A stretch of DNA of 64,000 bases from Siphonodentalium dalli (GCA_032622095.1 CP136063.1:207437934-207501933), one strand, 5' to 3'; shown: positions 47,400-59,546, counted from the first letter of the stretch. Numbers and translations are program-made. Notes: a model not told the origin generated them from the sequence alone.

Positions 47400-48637
47400 T
47401 CCTTCTCTAGAATTGTCTTCCACCAAATATGCCATGGACTTATTGCGGATTGTCTCGTGTGTTACGTCATGCTGTTCTCGCCAATCCTTCTAAACGCGTG
47501 GATTCGACACATACGAAGAGCCATATATCAAAGACTGCGAACGAGATCGCAGAGGAGCGGACGATTGCTCGTATGCAATTTCAGATCCCGATTAGCTCCG
47601 ACCTAAAGATATCCCCAAAGTACTAAAATCTTCTTCCTTCAAGTAACAGCTCCCGCGGTTCTTTATCAGAGACTGGTATTCTGAACATCATCTGGCCATT
47701 TTGACCAACCGATAAGTGTATCTAGGAGTTGATGACGAATGTTGGATGTTCACCGTGATTGACGGAAAGGTGAACAGGCAGCTCGTTGAACATTTGAAAT
47801 GCAATCACTCAGAGGCAGATAGAAGAGTATGATTACACATGGTTGGTGCTGACCGCGATATCCCTGGGGGCAAACTTGTTGTGCGAGCGTCTGATACAGA
47901 TAGTTTGGTAATCATACTCCATCACATTCATCGAGTCACTTCAAGTATCTGAATGGAGGTCGGCACGTCAGGGCGTGGTAATCGAAGATATGTAGATGTT
48001 TCGTTGATAGCATCTTCAATTGGTCCGGAATATTGTGCCGCCTTGCCTGGTTTCCACGCATACACAGGGTGTGATTGTACCGCAGCATTTGCTAGGAAGG
48101 GAAAGAAGAGGCCATGCGAACTGATTGTGTGCACATGGGATAAGAGCTTCGTTGCTGCTTTCTCTGATCTCGCGACGGACACGATGTCAAAGGAGTCGTA
48201 CGAAGCTCTGAAATACTGCACGTGCGTCATTTATGGTGCACGTAATCTGATTCCACTTAATTACCACCGATTTCCCACATTTGAGAAAGCCTACCGCCCT
48301 AAGAACAAATGTAAACTTCTATCCAACTTGAAGGGCATAGAGGGGAGTAGCATTCCACCATGCGAAGATGTATTGGACCAGATTATATAGAGAGCTAAGT
48401 TTGTTGCTGGTATGTGGCATGCTGCTGCGAACAATCATATCCCAAAAACAACCGAGTTTAGGTTGGGAGCTGGTTGACGGTTGTTATCGTGTCGTGTGGT
48501 TTGGCGGACCACAAATGCCAGACTCAGTGGTCCCAGAAAACTCTGGATGCGACGAATGTACTGATGACGAAGTCGCAACGAATGCAGACAGCTATGATGA
48601 TGATGATGCAGATGATAACGACGAGTTAAATGAATAA
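47400..48637 (+). pseudogene. FEN/PIN-nuclease-like repeat protein, right-arm copy
   Basis: Mirror image of the left-arm gene, pointing outward from the palindrome centre. The longest frame (47953-48390) keeps LPGFHAYTGCDCTAAFARKG, which is broken in the left copy. The EADTR block at about 47813 has EADRR and a stop nearby. Other stops and shifts occur at about 47390, 47610 and 47830. The C-terminal frame ends at 48637 in an Asp-rich tail. Each arm therefore preserves different segments, showing independent decay. Adjacent sequence: the 3' end abuts a 611-bp insertion unique to this arm. Confidence 0.6.
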
Positions 48638-48848
48638 CTATGAAGTCAAGCATATATACTACATGACATTGTTATTTTATTTATGTTTACATGTAATTTT
48701 CAAAAATCGGACATGTCATTCCGATCTCCGAAACATTTGTCGATTAAATCGATTAGATTTGAAAAGAAACCATCGGAATTTGTTGACTAATTACTTGCAA
48801 ACATTGTTTCACACACCATTGAAAAGCGAGAAGTATAGGCGGTATATA

Positions 48849-49459
48849 GAGGATATCTAGTGTTTTTGAGTGGATACCGAAAAATATGTCATGAGTGAGC
48901 GAGACAAGTGTTTATTTTCGCGAGCGGCTTGCCGCGAGCGAAAATAAACATTTGTCGCGGTCACGAATGACGTATTTTTCGGTATCCACTAAAAAAAACA
49001 CTAGATATTCTTTTTATTATAGGCATTTCCAAAGAAATTCACCACTTACGACGTTAAATTATATCACAATCGTCTTCAATCGATGCATACTTTTTGAAGC
49101 CATCAGCTGATCGATGCCTGTTCTCACAATGCTACTTCACCATCCGCAGAATATAAAAATATAGTTTCCGTATTCTTCCCTTTATTTCGGACATAAATAT
49201 GTCGAATTTCAACATAAAATAGATTTTAATTATAACTGTATCAGTGAATATAATATAATTTAGAATATTACAATGGGTTCTTTCACTTTGACCTTCTTCA
49301 ATAGTACACACCGGAAACAGTATTGGTACTCGCAAGTGAATCGGTCGCACGCGCAAGCTAGTGTGAAAGTATATTCTTCTATATCCCCTTCTGGGTGATA
49401 TCGATATTTATCTAAACGCATTTTTTTCTATAATTCACTGTTGGGCGTATAATAAATAT
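48849..49459. mobile_element. 611-bp insertion unique to the right arm
   Basis: The left arm runs GGCGGTATATA directly into ACTACATTATGC, whereas the right arm has 611 bp between these strings. Its first part (48853-49008) is a long hairpin: ATATCTAGTGTTTTT ... AAAACACTAGATAT with GGATACCGAAAAATA and TTATTTTCGCGAGCGGC in the stem. The rest is AT-rich with no recognised gene. It arrived after the inverted duplication. Confidence 0.75.
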
Positions 49460-50555
49460 CTACATTATGCATATTGTGTGTTGCGGGACCATTAAAACAA
49501 ATTTAACAGCATGAAATTAAGAAAAAAACACATTTAATTATAGGCTACGTTCACATACAGCCGGAAAAATTGACTGCCAAGTGTTCGTGGAATTCCTAAT
49601 AGACGGCTACACGTTATATATCTTTCAGTTTCAAATTACATATTATATCTTTTCCTTTGTTTTATCGCTTTTGTGAGTACAAATGAAATACTACGAATTA
49701 CTGCACTATTGATTCTGACCAAGCACCATACAGCCTATTGCGACGAAATTCATGTAAAATTGGTAGTTAAATTTGCCAGCGTGTGAACGTACCCGTAACA
49801 TCATTTTTTATTGTTTCATAATTGTCTACACCCTTTTTAATGAATTCGCCGGGGGGTTTCGTTTCTTATCACTTGGTTTGTGACCAGTGATGATAATGGG
49901 CAAATTTTAAGAGATAAAAACATTTTGCGCACGAGAATGCAAATAGAACTATTATGGGGGAGGGTGGTTTGGTTATTTCCAACCCCACCCCTTTCTTAAA
50001 TGAAACGCCACGGAGTTTCGTTTCTTAGAGTGTGGTTTTAATGACCAGCGTTATATAGCAGGAAAACATGTCAGGAACAAAATCATCTTTGTCCTCAAAA
50101 ATTCAAACAGAAGTAATTTTTGTGGTTTTGTGGGTACTTTCAAAACACCCCTTCTGAAATGAAAACGCCAGGGAATTTCGTTTCAGAAATTGGGTATTTG
50201 TTATCAGTGATAACCAAAGCACTATTAATATAAAAATCAGCTTTGTACTCGAATGTTCAAATAGAAGTCATGTTTGGGGTTTTGGGGGGTACTTTCAAAA
50301 ACCCCCTTCTGAAATAAAAACGCCAGGGAATTTCGTTTCAGAAATTGTGTATTGTTGATCAGTGATGGCTAGAGCACTATTAATGTAAAAATCAGCTTTG
50401 TACTCAAAAGTTCAAATAGAAGTCATTTTTGGGGTTTTTGTGGGGTCTCTGGCCCCTAAACGCCAGGAATGCGGAACTTAAGAAATCAGATTTCTTTAAA
50501 TCTGGGGGCATCAAACCTTTCGTACGCGATTGTGCAAATAGAACCCAACAGGCTC

Positions 50556-50843
50556 TCGGACTATATTCGCTGCGTGGTAGTATATGCTTTTCCGTGGTTA
50601 GACAGATAGGGGATAGGGTGCGGTTTTGTTTTTGTTTTTGTTTTGTGGGTGCCTGGAGGAGCCGCGATCGTAAATTAGGGTTAACAATGGCGGATCCACA
50701 CGAGCTACGGGCTTGTGGAATGGAACTTTGGTAAATACAGGTCTATTCTACACGATATCGTAAGAACCATCTCGTTCGGACTCCTGCATGTGGGTGGTAT
50801 GTCGGGTGCGGTCGGCTTTTAGTGGGACTTTACCGACCTGTTG
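50556..50843 (+). mobile_element. Right part of the disrupted foldback unit
   Basis: Contains CTTTTCCGTGGTTAG, GGTTAACAATGG, GGAACTTTGGTAAATACAGG, CCATCTCGTTCGGACTC and the family terminus GGTGCGGTCGGCTTTTAGT. It is one terminal unit of the 5.7-9.2 kb foldback family, in the same orientation as its right arm. Confidence 0.75.
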
Positions 50844-51880
50844 TCCTGAGAAAATCAGAGAAGAAGCCAAAGGTTGTGTTGCTATCGGTATATAACCGCT
50901 AAATGATCTCCGTCGACTTCGCAGTTATTTTGAGCATCATCGAAATTCTTGGTGGTTGTTACGTGCTTATAACATTTGTTGAACATGATGTCGTATGTGT
51001 AGCTGGCCGGGCAATTTTGACCTGCAAATACCGAAAGTTCATAGTCAAAGTCAAGTAATTGTTTTTATTGATCGTCGATTGTTAAAAAAGACACTCTAGC
51101 TAGGAGCTATTACATATTATAAATAAAATCAATACACATTAATGTAAAAACATACAAGCCTGAAATAAAAGAAAGGATAGATTGAGGTACATATATCATA
51201 TAAGGTATATGAACAATAATTGTTATATAAATGGCACGGTATGTTATAACTACAACATGTGCGATGCTCAAATGCGTTACTGTTTTGATTACAACAATTT
51301 CTAGTGAAACAATTTGTTTTATACTGAGAACAATGCGAAGGAGCTAATTTGTGAATTGAGGGGGGTGTGTATTGCCACGTGCTGTTCAGTCTTAAATCTT
51401 AAAAATTGGGTATGTCGCTCACATGTGGGGCAAGAAAGTTTCATTTGCCGAATGTGCCCATGAGAGTTTGAACACTTTGAGAGTGATCCTTATTATCATG
51501 ACCATGAGTGGAACACTGTGTCAGTGTGAATATATCATACTTAACTTGTAAGAGTTTATTTTCCTGGAGATGTTGATAACTCTGACGTTTAAAGCACCGC
51601 CATTAATTTGGTACATATGGCCAGTTGCTTCTTCATACTACCCAAACGTAACGTTAGTTGATGTTCGTACCGAACCTTTAGCCGACAACTGTCTTTACAT
51701 ACATCATGTTACTCTGTGGGGACCATATATCCCGCAATCATATCTCCCAAACATTGAGTTTATTTCATTTTGAATTGTCCTTGGTTCGTAAATAGCATGG
51801 CAATAAATACGGTAGTTCGCTTCACTCCATTCTTTCTTTTTGGTCAATGTGTGGTATACAATATACTATGAACAAAACTC
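50844..51880. other. Intergenic, nothing recognised
   Basis: AT-rich sequence without a long frame, a repeat array or element ends that I can support. Confidence 0.45.
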
Positions 51881-51884
51881 ATAA

Positions 51885-52110
51885 GATTTTACAGTATAAA
51901 GTACCGACAGCTATGATACAGTTGGAATCAACCGTACGGTAAATGCCGTAAATTCCTACAGTAAATAATTCCGTAAAACTTTACGGCATAAAGTACCGAC
52001 AGTTATGATAACGGTGGAATCAACCGTAAACTTTACGGTAATTCCCGTATATATAATTGTACGGTAAATTCCATATATTTCTACAGTATATTGCATTATT
52101 TCCCAGTAAC
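51885..52110. repeat. Two ~95-bp units rich in TTTACGGT
   Basis: ACAGTATAAAGTACCGACAG ... GGAATCAACCGTA occurs at about 51890, with the variant GGCATAAAGTACCGACAGTT at 51985. Several ACGGTAAA/TTTACGGT strings follow. Confidence 0.65.
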
Positions 52111-52249
52111 TCTATTTCGGCAGAATCTCTCGTATACAATAGCGGTATTTCTGTTAAAAATGTAAATTTTCTGTAAAGATCACAATCCCCCGGGGCTATA
52201 TATAATCGTGGTTGAGGTTAATTATATTATACATTCATTAAACTATTTA

Positions 52250-52330
52250 TTTCCGTAAGGGAAATTTGAGCATCAATTTGGCGAGGCTAGCCCAATAGAT
52301 GCCAAATCACCTGGTCGGGTCGACATAAAC
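52250..52330. repeat. Related copy of the 10.9-kb MITE core
   Basis: AATTTGAGCATCAA ... GCCCAATAGATGCCAAATC matches the core of the 10862-10976 element and keeps its inner stem. The outer GTCGCTTAAAC ends are absent or unrecognisable. Confidence 0.6.
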
Positions 52331-54403
52331 AGATTAATAGACATTGATACAGATTATGCATGCAATTGTACATTGGTCAAATGGAGGTTACACATCATTA
52401 AAAAGCTAACTGCAATACGACAAGTATACATGTATGCTAAATGATTGGACATACATTATAGCAGAGTACAGAGGGCAATTTCAATCAACATCCAAAAACG
52501 CTTAAGAGATCAATTTGAAGTGATGTGAAACACTCCAGTAGGGTGATCAAATATAAATGGAGAATAATCTTGTTCAAAGTAGTAATTTTTACAAATATTA
52601 TATCCAAATTGACCACACACACCGTCATTCTTATATATCAATTAAGGGTACGTTCATACGCTGGCAATTTTGCACTGCAAACTGCAAAAATGCCAGCTGC
52701 AAAATTGCCAAAACGGATTAATTTCTGCCGCTGTCAACAAATCAGCGTTAGTAGTGATCAATGAACGACAGGCGTTTTGCGTGATTGATGAGCTGTTTGC
52801 AATATATCAGAACACGGTGCGTGTTGGTATTCTCAGGCCAGTCAAAATAATGTCACTTGACATGTTGGAATGTGATATCGCCACGGCCAGCTCTCTCGAT
52901 GGGATGCTGCTCATATATGAGTACAATAAACGTCACCTATATAGACAGGAGATGGTTGGTCTGCACTTGGCTCAACGAAGATAATCGACGAATTCAAACC
53001 GTCCCGGGTATCATCCCAAACTCCAAACTTGTCATTCCAATAATTTTAGTCACAAACTCGTTGGTCTTGATGTTAAGCAAAACAATAAGTTAAGAAAAAC
53101 GGGGGGAGGGGACGTGGTGCTGATGTTAAACAAAACAAAGAAATCAAATAAATAGTAATACAAGTTAATCAAAAGCACACAATATATTGTTATTCAGGCA
53201 TGAATAATAATATAGGCCCATATATGCTTTACCAACGCTAAAGACTAACATCCCATTATCCCTACTGTTAGACCCCACCCCACCACCACGACGACACAAC
53301 CATTCACCTTTAAACCACTACAATTACATCGATATCTCAGTCTTGGTAGATGGCGTTGGCACGTATTCGAACCCAGCTTGATCTGAATTGAGTGATATCT
53401 CAATGTGCCATTCTGATCGATACATGACCATTTCGATAACAATTGATAATTTGTACACTGAAGTAAGCACATTTGAAGCAATGCATGGATACTCATAGTG
53501 AGTCCTGCCACCACCTCCCCAATATCTCCCACATTTATGACCCTGGAAGCATCACTTTTGGTGCTATTTGTATCACGCCATATCATCATATCCTCTTACA
53601 ACGGATATCCACATGTATAATAATGTGTGCATGAGAATCACAGAGAACACACCCGATCCCTTTCGATGGTATCAAGGACGGTACAGACACAATCAATTAT
53701 TTCGGCCAATTTGGCCGGTTACTTCATGTGACTTTTTCATCTGACGTGTGTGTCGGATAATTGATCTGGAGGATTTATGTAAATGTTAGCCCAAACTACA
53801 TTTCCAAGTAACGATGGTTTTGTTGTTTATTTTGAGGAATAATACCGTGTCAGATGAATTCAGCCCAAATATGTTAACAGTTGTCGTGTCAAACATTCGG
53901 CAGTAGGTTAGCGTTATTTAGTATTTGTGGATGTCCTTTAACATGGGGAAAATAGACTACTGCGCTTGAACGAGCATGTGAATTTGTCGTTTTTAATGTA
54001 CAGCAACTTGATAATCAATAACAGAGGCATTCTCTGTCAAATAAGGTCGCTCTATTTACGGTATTAATTGCGGAACTTTCTAAAGTAAACTACGCGTAAA
54101 CGGATACATACGGTAAATTATAGAATGTGCCGGAATCGGCCTAATCGCCCCATGGCCAACTCGCCCAGTCGACGTGTGTCAATTCGGTACCTACTATAAC
54201 ATGTACCCGAGTCCGATTCGGAATAAAAGATGTATACGGGTGTTATATAGCGTTTGGTCCGTTGTTTCTCAATGAATATTATTGAAATTTGGTGTATATG
54301 TCCGGGCTGGGACATGGAATACAACAACGTTTGAATTGTTTTTAAATTTACAAATTTGTTGATTTTATTCAATTTTTTTTCGTTCTGAAAACACACTATA
54401 AAG

Positions 54404-54715
54404 TGTATATAATATAATAACGAACACGAGACATACATAATTTATAAACTGTTAACAAAAGATATCAAATTCAATACATGACAAAGATGACTCAGTGGAG
54501 TTTATAAAGTGAACATAAAAACATTGAGGTAAGAATCTTTTTAAGGAATGCAACTTTATTTAATGATAATAAACACATAAATTAAAATAACAAACATGAG
54601 ACATACATGATTTATAAACTGTTAACAAAAGATATCAAACTCAATACATGACAAAGATGACTCAGTGAAGTTTATAAAGTGAACATAAAAATATTAAGGT
54701 AAGAATCTTTTTAAG
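54404..54715. repeat. Tandem duplication, two ~170-bp units
   Basis: GAGACATACATAATTTATAA ... GGTAAGAATCTTTTTAAG appears at 54428 and 54598 with few differences. Flanks (53100-54390 and 54716-56155) show nothing else I can support. Confidence 0.9.
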
Positions 54716-56159
54716 CATTACTAAACCGTTTAGCACAGACCACAGTCCACTTCACTCATCCGATCATCACCAAACTTCATATTTATCTTGATATTGATCT
54801 ATCAGATGAGAGCTATCAAATATTTTTTTAATTTCATAGGAAAAAATGGTCGCCAGCGGCCATATTGCATTTACGTTATATTTTATCGCGTCATGTCGAT
54901 ATCTAGTATTACTTAGAAATTTCACCTTTCCAGATTCATAATTGCTCCATTGACTGTAACAGATGAAATTATTCCCCTCTTCGGATAGAGTGTCACTGAA
55001 ACTTTATTTTGTCAGACTGTCTGTATAATCACTGATTATATATGGCAATAATCTGTAATAAGATGTAGCACTATTTTATTTTATATTTACATGCAGTGCT
55101 GTTTTTATACATCAATTCTAATCCCCCTAGATCATCATGTGATCGATCATACATCGCGCGATGACCTGGTTGAATTAAGGGGGGTTTTATGGAACACTTC
55201 TGTCCTCAAGCTAGATTATACTTATGACATTTAATGGCATGTTTCTAACGTGGAGGGTTAGATATGCTTGAGAAACCACCACTCTTTAATTCACACCAAG
55301 TTCTCAGCTGTCATGTTCGGATATTAGAACCCATAGCCATGATATATGGTTTATTTTGTGTATACTAGTAATATAGTTATTTTCAGTACCTTTATATACC
55401 AGTACTGTGTATAACAATGCATATAAATTAATCCATGTATACATGTATATTGATTCAACGGATTCAGTGGTTTTGTCCATCAGTCTATCAAATTTGCGGG
55501 GGAAACATGGCCACAAGCAGTACACCCTGCTAAATTTCGAATTTGAATCAATTGGCGCACCCTGCAGCCAGCTTTTATTGGATAACTTTTTCTTATGTGG
55601 ATATTTTGGGTCACCGCTAGATGTGAGCCATATTTTGTTCTCAAACTGTCCTTGTGAAGAAATCACTGCCAGCGGTGATCTTCAATTTTACTATTTTTAT
55701 GGCTAAATAATTTGGTTGATCCTACAGACGACACCCTCGTCCGATCGTCATCAGATTCCACAATTATCTTCTGGATAACCAGGGTGAGAGTAATCTAATT
55801 TTCCCGAATTTCGTTAAAAAACATTACCACAGGCAGCAATTTGGTATCTTACTCTTTGATCCTCTTTTGCATGACTGAATTGTTTAGCAACTGTACAGAC
55901 ATATCCCTCATCTGGTTTTTATATACATGTATATCTCTTCATGCGGATAGCCAGTATTACGTAGGTACTTCAACTTTCTGCATTCCTGTCATCATTTGAA
56001 ATATAAAAATTTACCTGATACATGCACCCTTCAAAATTTGTTTCGTCGTATCTATTTTAATGACCCGTATGGTAATATTGATACAGATATATTTGTCAAA
56101 CATTTCTTTGTACAATATACAGGTATTTAGTTTGTAACTAAATCTAGAAATATATAATA

Positions 56160-56690
56160 GTAGCTCGTGGACCCCACTTCGTCCGGGATGTTCCCCTCTG
56201 ATTTTCGGAGAAATGCGCGATTTAACCTTGAATTGACTATTTTAAAGGTGAAGGTCATGTCGGGGTCACGATTTGACCCGTCCAAAACACTCCCCGGACA
56301 AAAGTCACGACAAAAGTACCCGTCGAAATCCGCCCGGCTTTATACCCGATTTGACCTTGAATTGACAATTTTGAATGTCAAGATCAGGTCAGGGTCATGA
56401 TTTGACCCACCCGAAACACTCCTGGGACAAAAGTAACAGTAGGTATCAAATTTCGTTGAAATACTTCCGTTTTACCAGATTTGACCTTGAATTGATCTTT
56501 TTGAATGTCAAAGTCAGGTCGGGATCAAGATTTGACCCGTCCAAAATACTCCCTGGAAATAATTTCCCCTAGGTATCAAATTTCGTCAAATCTGTCCGGC
56601 AGTTTTCCCGGCCATAGCTAACAGACAAACAGACAGACAAATGTCCAAAATATATATTAAACTAGCTGATGTACTCGACTTCGTTCGGGC
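56160..56690. repeat. ~130-bp repeats with TTGACCTTGAATTGA
   Basis: Three units start near 56217, 56349 and 56477, each with GATTTGACCTTGAATTGA, TTTGAATGTCAA and TTTGACCCGTCC. The block ends with ACAGACAGACAAATGTCC and AACTAGCTGATGTACTCGAC, motifs often found at ends of dispersed invertebrate repeats. AAGGTCA-like half-sites make it superficially similar to nuclear-receptor elements. Confidence 0.7.
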
Positions 56691-57317
56691 TAGTTAGGGA
56701 TTTTTTTGGTGATCGCCTCCATCTGGACAGTACCCAGTATATACAGCGTCTGGCCAAACTATTGTTCAATTGGTCCAGAAACATGCCTATATCAGCACGT
56801 TCGAGAACATGGTCCCACGTGAAATTGGACCCGTCCATATTGCTCCCGGGATCGAAGTAGTCCTACACACAAATTTTTAGTCGGATCGGTCAAGGTCCAG
56901 AAACATGCCTATGAGCGAGGTCAAGTTGACACGTTAAATACCAAATTCGAGCAGTGTTAGAGTCTATAACACATACACACATGCATTCACGCATACACAC
57001 ATACATACATACATACAGACAGGTGTTTCAAAATGTATAATCGATAGCTACAACAATTCTATGGTAGATAGTTCACGGCCGACCTGATGCATGCATCTTA
57101 GTTTTCTTGTTGTTAGTGGCCTTGTGTTGTGGCCACCGACAGAGAGGTATACACCCGTTATCATACACCACCGTTGATTGTTGACGACCAGCCACGACAC
57201 AGCACGAGCTCGTCTGTAGCTGGCAAAAATGCCAGCTAACAAAACAAAACAAAACAACCTTTGCAGCTGGCATTTTTGCAGTTTGCAGTGCAATATTGCC
57301 AGCGTATGAACGTACCC

Positions 57318-58100
57318 TAAATGCAGTGAATCTCGATGGCGAAATCGAGTAGTAAATATTTACAACTGAGCGTAGTTCAGACGATGTTTTCTATGGAGTG
57401 GTATGGTCGATTTGCTTCAGATTTTAGGCGATGTTAGTAGAATGATACATTCATCCAGTTGACATAGCGCCTCGATACTAACTGATCAGTTTTGCGCACC
57501 CGAACAAGTGCTTAATGTGTCTTTAATGCATGTGTGTACTATTATATCTATAAAAGTTAAATGAAAACACAGATGTAATTGTGATCCATGATTGAATGAT
57601 TAATTGACCATGCACATACCTACTAACTGCATCTGTATTCTAAATACATTTATTTCAAGTGAGACCAATCGAAAACACACGAATCTGGCCTCCCATTTTA
57701 AGTCATAAAGGAATAAAGGCTTTAGCTATCACATTTATAACTCAAATTTATGTTAAGGTAAAATATTTTAATTGGCATACAATTGTTGTAATTTCACTTT
57801 GTAGTCCTTTAATTTTCTAACTCCAGTGAATAAATGTCCATACTCCTGTGTGATCAGGGAACTGATGTTTTTGCCTGTACAGTCATTTGATACAGAGTTA
57901 ACATTTTGAGCAAATGCTATCGGTCCGAGCTTGATTGCTGAGTCACATCACAGGGGTCAACAACACTTCACGAAAACAACGTGAAAAATGTATGAGATAA
58001 ACTGTTCGATTACCATATTTCAGTTTAGACAGAAACTGTCCAAGCGTTCTCATGGATTGTGTTGATCCATACGGGTATAACTTAGTGCGTGATTTCTTAA
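57318..58100. other. Intergenic with dispersed-repeat fragments
   Basis: 57545-57612 recurs inverted at 63528-63596. 57703-57785 recurs in direct orientation at 17086-17165. No gene. Confidence 0.5.
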
Positions 58101-59057
58101 GGGGCAGACGCACGTTTTGCATTAATCACAGTAAATCCAGCTAGAAATGGCAAGTGATTTTCAACAAAGAATTTCTCTGGATCTATCTGGTGAAACATCT
58201 TGAATTTTACATATAATAATTTTCATTATATATAGAATCAGAGCAATTATATAGAGACAATAACTATAATGGATTTTAATACATTTGAGAGGTTGAAAAT
58301 ATTTGTTTCGTTTCTGTCCCTTTAGGTACCGAGAACTGCCAGAAAAAATTATAATTTCAAACAACATGTCAACCATCAAATAGCTTATTGTCTTGACTCC
58401 ATGAGAGGAGGCTTCATTTGTATCATAATGTTGAGTTAGCTTTTTAATTGCATATTATAGCATCATACCCCATGTATTATAATGAAGAATAAAGCAGTCA
58501 CAAATATGCCAGCCCAATGAAAACAAATGTTCAAATGTGGTGCTGTCCACTCAAGCAGGGAGCAATCAACAGACATTAGGCCACAGTGTTAAGAGATATG
58601 GTGGTCAGATTTAACTTGGTTATGAACCCATGACCCAGAACTCAACTGAGCCCAATTTTTCAATGACCAACAAGCATGGCATAAAAATTCTCAATAATAA
58701 AAATTTATTTATGGTAGTTGTCTTTCTGAATGAAAATAATCATTTAATTTCCTGAATCAAGAAAAATTAAGTCTCCTCTCATGATCTTCAGATATGATAT
58801 CATGTATATATGAAATGCACTTTCGAAAAAAATCTGTTTTACAGTAGTTCTCGGTACCTGAACACAGTGAAACTTTAAAGATTTTTCATGCCATAAAAGT
58901 AAAGTAAATGAGATTATAATAACCAAATGTCCAATGGTTCTTATGTATGGTACCACAATAATCTCTTGTACAAAATTTCACAAAGATATTCCTGATAGAT
59001 TTAGAGAAAATACATTTTGAAATACCAGGAAATTTTGGCAAAACGTGCGTCTGACCC
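58101..59057. mobile_element. TTAA-flanked non-autonomous element (GGG...CCC)
   Basis: The left end GGGGCAGACGCACGTTTTGC and the right end GCAAAACGTGCGTCTGACCC are flanked by TTAA (58097-58100 and 59058-59061). A second inverted pair (GTACCGAGAACTGCC at about 58327; its complement at about 58848) lies inside. 957 bp, no transposase. Kolobok-like (TTAA duplication, RRG start) by established superfamily features. Confidence 0.9.
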
Positions 59058-59084
59058 TTAATAATTTATTGTGCAGATGTGGGT

Positions 59085-59500
59085 GTTCTTAAAGTCGCGT
59101 TTATCAATCACATTTATGCCAACACCTGGGTCAGCTATCAGTCTGGCCACAGTTTCATTTATTTCGATGTCGAACAATAATGTCCATCTGTTGTTTTGTG
59201 GTGTTCACAGCGAAAACATATTCTGCATCACTTTCCTCGTATTGTTGATCATCGATATTAACATTTCCCTTTTCGCTGTCAGCGTTCTCACCGTCTGTTT
59301 ATGATTACGATCACAGTGTCGTTTGTGTCGTAATTGATTAGCACCACGGTATCGGTCGGTCATGTGGTCGGTTTTTTGACATGCAAATTTTCTGAAAATT
59401 ATTGAAACCCGAACATGCCGTACACTGTTTACCATATGCAGGACGAGCTGTTCTACTACATGGGCGTGGATATTATTGTCACCACATAAACCACATGTTG
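59085..59500 (-). pseudogene. Gypsy gag zinc-knuckle and protease remnant
   Basis: On the minus strand: CGLCG with a downstream His (first knuckle), a frameshift, then RPAYGKQCTACSGFNNFQKIC (CPAYGK.C..C...NHF..VC in intact relatives), an acidic linker, and ADPGVGINVIDKRDF at about 59100-59150, corresponding to the DTGAS-type protease active site with both key residues altered. It is directly beside the 58101-59057 element. An isolated, decayed Ty3/gypsy fragment unrelated in position to the 35-44 kb copy. Confidence 0.7.
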
Positions 59501-59546
59501 ATATTGTTGATACTTCGATGCCGGTTGGTGTTTAGTGATGAAGATT

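Larger units (their letters stand above)
44704..50555. mobile_element. Giant 5.85-kb palindrome with coding arms
   Basis: The left arm (44704-47276) and right arm (47321-50555) are reverse complements along essentially their whole length, with about 44 bp between them. Ends are GAGCCTGTTGGGTTC and its complement. By eye the arms are roughly 90 percent alike, with indels, so this is an old biological inverted repeat rather than a simple assembly echo. Each arm holds, from centre outward, one copy of a decayed gene, a small MITE, and ~150-bp subterminal repeats. The palindrome interrupts a foldback unit at 44580-50843. The superfamily is unknown; a foldback transposon that carries a gene in its inverted repeats is one reading. 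Confidence 0.85.
52646..57317. mobile_element. Candidate 4.7-kb element with 55-bp inverted ends
   Basis: The left end GGGTACGTTCATACGCTGGC continues into GCACTGCAAACTGCAAAAAT; the right end is its near-perfect reverse complement. Flanks are TTAA (52642-52645) and TAAA (57318-57321), consistent with a decayed TTAA duplication. The interior has no recognised transposase, although a 104-codon frame follows the left end (52670-52984). It could instead be two separate MITE ends by chance. The terminus resembles the MITE at 45492 (GGGTACGTTCACACGCTGGC). Confidence 0.5.

Noticed and set aside
44704-50555. Palindrome as pure assembly or library artefact
   Set aside because: The arms differ by many substitutions and a 611-bp insertion, so they are separate sequences; an artefact would give identical arms. 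Read-level confirmation is still desirable.
56160-56690. Nuclear-receptor response elements (AAGGTCA-like half-sites)
   Set aside because: The motifs are part of a ~130-bp dispersed repeat, so their spacing reflects repeat structure.
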